64,000 nucleotides of DNA, taken from contig NZ_DS981441.1 of assembly GCF_000154845.1 (NCBI RefSeq), positions 38,474 through 102,473 on the forward strand, in the 5' to 3' direction. Source of the stretch: Phocaeicola coprocola DSM 17136 (GTDB lineage: Bacteria; Bacteroidota; Bacteroidia; Bacteroidales; Bacteroidaceae). This document shows positions 62,291 through 64,000 of the stretch, one piece after another. The position numbers and the translations under genes were made by a program. The notes below the pieces were generated by a model. That model saw nothing but the letters and a program-made list of their open reading frames with translations, did not search any database and was not told where the DNA came from. How positions within the stretch are numbered: the stretch's first letter is position 1; each line of letters begins with the position of its first letter.

Positions 62291-62724
62291 GTATCTTCAT
62301 AGATATAAAAATAAATTTTTGCTTCCTCCAGCTCTTTGTCAAAGTTCCGTAAACTACGTTTGAAAGGCAAGGACCTGTTCGATTTTCTCATTAGTAAGAC
62401 TGTTTTCATCGTAATCGAAAAAGGAATCATAACGTGTTGATAAATCCTTATAAAATATTTGGATGACCTTTTTGTTTTTTTTACATTTGTAAATGTAACA
62501 ATACTTCGGTAAATTTTTACCGAAAGATTAAAAGTTAAACAACAGAACCGGCAAAAGCTGGTTCGGAAACACTAAAGAGGTCATTGAAATGTTGTCAAAA
62601 ACGAATGGTTAAGCATGAAGAAATGTGCTGAAAAAAGAGAGCTAACCTGCTGATAATAAAGGAGGAAAGTATTGCATAATTCGTTATTTCTTAGTAAATT
62701 AGAAGTCTCTGAACTCTTCTGATT
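62291..62724. other. Intergenic region: possible gene remnant and tandem palindromes before the IS transposase
   Basis: About 430 bases. On the minus strand, 62354 to about 62480 reads as a coding-like fragment (KNKKVIQIFYKDLSTRYDSF continuing to EKIEQVLAFQT and a stop) without a start codon; it may be the tail of a lost gene. Two short perfect palindromes follow: TTACATTT-GT-AAATGTAA (62481-62498) and TTCGGTAAA-TT-TTTACCGAA (62505-62524). No clear IS terminal repeat could be placed. Confidence 0.3.
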
Positions 62725-64000
62725 ATGACTAAAGAAACACTCCTTATGCAATACCAATCCGAGTGCCTGTCGGCTCTCAAATCAGTAGCGAATATACACA
62801 AACCTTTTGAAAAAGCATTCATGGACACCATGAAATTATTCATGGCCATCCCGGATCGTATAAATTTCCTTCAATTGGGCAGAGATGGCTGTTTCTCAGA
62901 ACAGACTTATCGTAACCTTTTTGAGCATGAAACTTTCGACTGGTTTGCGTTCAACGGATCTGTCATCAGCAAGCATTTCACAGGCAAAAGAAAAGCCATT
63001 GCCATCGACCCTTCCATATTCCCAAATCAGGCAAGAAGACACCTTGGATAGGTTACTTCTGGTCCGGTTGTGCAGGAGAGTACAAGCGTGGACTGGAAAT
63101 CATGGGCATCGGTGTCATTGACATCGACAACCATGAATGCATGACTTTAGGTTCCATTCAGACGCCGGATTGTAAGACCTTGGATAATATGGACAAGAAC
63201 CTTGTTGACTGGTACAGCTGCTATCTTATCAGCAGAAAAGACAAGCTGCAAAGCATATCCAAAACGGTGGTTGCAGACGCATTCTTTTCCAAGGAAACTT
63301 TCGTAACGCCTATGTGTGAGAACAGTTTCCATGTTATCAGCCGCTTTAGGAATGATGTTGTCCTGTACTATCCGACATTGGAAAAGAAAACAGGAAAACG
63401 TGGTCATCCCAAGTGGTTTGACGGCAGGATTGACTTTGCCAATCTGGATTTGACCCGGTGCAAGGAATACGAGGTGAACAAAGGAAAGCTATACGGATTG
63501 AGGGTTTATGCTAAAGCTTTCAAAAGGTATGTTTCCTTAGCCGTCTGGTATCCGATGGACGGAAGAACAGACAAGTGGCAACTTTATTTCTCTACAGACG
63601 ATTCCTTGGATGGACGCGAGTGCTGGATTATTACAGAACCAGGTTCCAGTTGGAATTTGCTTAGAGATGGCAAGCAGCATGCAGGAATCACCAGCTGCCA
63701 GTCTACCGACTTCAGGAAATTGGATTTTCACTTCAATGCATCGCTTGCTGCTGTCAACTTGGCCAAAGCGGCAAGTAAGAGGCTCGGAATAACCTCTTCC
63801 ATATCCTCCTGCAAGTCTTTCATACACAATGATTATACGCTTGAATGATTTATTTGCGTGTTTGGGATTAGCCCAGACCCGCACGTTATTGACAAACTTT
63901 TCAAAGAACTCATCTTATTTTTGCCAGAGCCGCTTAGGCTTGGCGAATTTTTATCGAACTCAGATCATAATATTAGTGGAATTAGTTTTATTCATTATTA
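62725..64000 (+). pseudogene. DDE-type IS transposase (IS4-like), frameshifted and with an in-frame stop, cut by window edge
   Basis: The first 100 or so residues (MTKETLLMQYQSECLSALKS to AIDPS) read in one frame. The protein then continues in another frame as IPKSGKKTPWIGYFWSGC and GVIDIDNHECMTLGSIQTPD. Restoring one T in CCTTCCATATTCC gives DPSYIPKSGKKT, so a single-base deletion lies near 63018. A later TGA at 63846-63848 is in frame with LE-stop-FICVFGISPDPHVIDKLFKEL, which continues to the window edge; one change from CGA would restore it. DDE transposase features include AIDPS and the downstream VVADAFFSKETF. The element is inactive as written. Family assignment is by general appearance. 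Confidence 0.8.

Noticed and set aside
1..64000. tRNA and rRNA genes
   Set aside because: No cloverleaf with a GTTCGANTC-type T-arm or rRNA-like sequence was noticed by eye; a covariance search would be decisive.

Overview
The window looks like chromosomal DNA of a gut-type Bacteroidales bacterium (Bacteroides, Phocaeicola or a close relative). The evidence is a SusC/SusD pair, BACON, fimbrillin-like, DUF3836, DUF3810 and DUF4249 proteins, an ECF sigma/FecR/TonB-receptor operon, and many promoters with the Bacteroidota -7 box TAnnTTTG. Species cannot be named from the sequence alone. No rRNA, tRNA or CRISPR array was seen.

Layout. 1-8.5 kb: start of a dsbD-like gene (cut by the window edge), miaB, a small membrane protein, a CoA-transferase, leuS and a YitT-family protein. 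8.5-13.6 kb: a GH2 beta-mannosidase and GH20 beta-hexosaminidase operon. 13.57-15.45 kb: a group II intron with a frameshifted reverse transcriptase. 15.5-23.6 kb: rdgB, a CAT-like acetyltransferase with a ketopantoate reductase, ychF, a DUF3836 protein, polA and a polyprenyl synthase. 24.1-28.8 kb: an accessory surface cassette made of a BACON-repeat lipoprotein and a fimbrillin-like / LRR / thioredoxin-like / M64 peptidase polypeptide, both apparently frameshifted. 28.8-37.2 kb: a minus-strand housekeeping block (deoC, mazG-like, dtd, uvrC, apt, mnmG, ybeY, spmAB-like) with a consensus parS site between mnmG and apt. 37.3-43.3 kb: a DUF3810 protein and a solitary susCD pair. 43.6-48.8 kb: an acetyltransferase, parE-type topoisomerase, coaD and S41 protease operon. 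49.3-52.8 kb: the three-gene fumarate reductase operon, followed directly by a second, ORF-less group II intron (52.84-53.52 kb). 53.7-56.3 kb: dprA, a thioesterase and dus. 56.6-62.2 kb: an ECF sigma / FecR / STN-TonB receptor / DUF4249 / outer-membrane protein operon. 62.7-64.0 kb: a broken IS transposase that runs off the window.

Most genes are intact core genes in short operons closed by strong hairpins. The unusual material is: (i) two related group II introns, each inserted exactly after the U-tract of an intrinsic terminator, one with a dead RT and one without an ORF; (ii) the BACON plus M64 chimera cassette; (iii) a deoxyribose-phosphate aldolase with a His/Cys-rich N-terminal tail; (iv) a perfect parS site; (v) two promoter-plus-terminator units with no ORF that look like small RNAs. 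Single-base indels are found only in the accessory genes, which suggests real decay rather than general sequence error.
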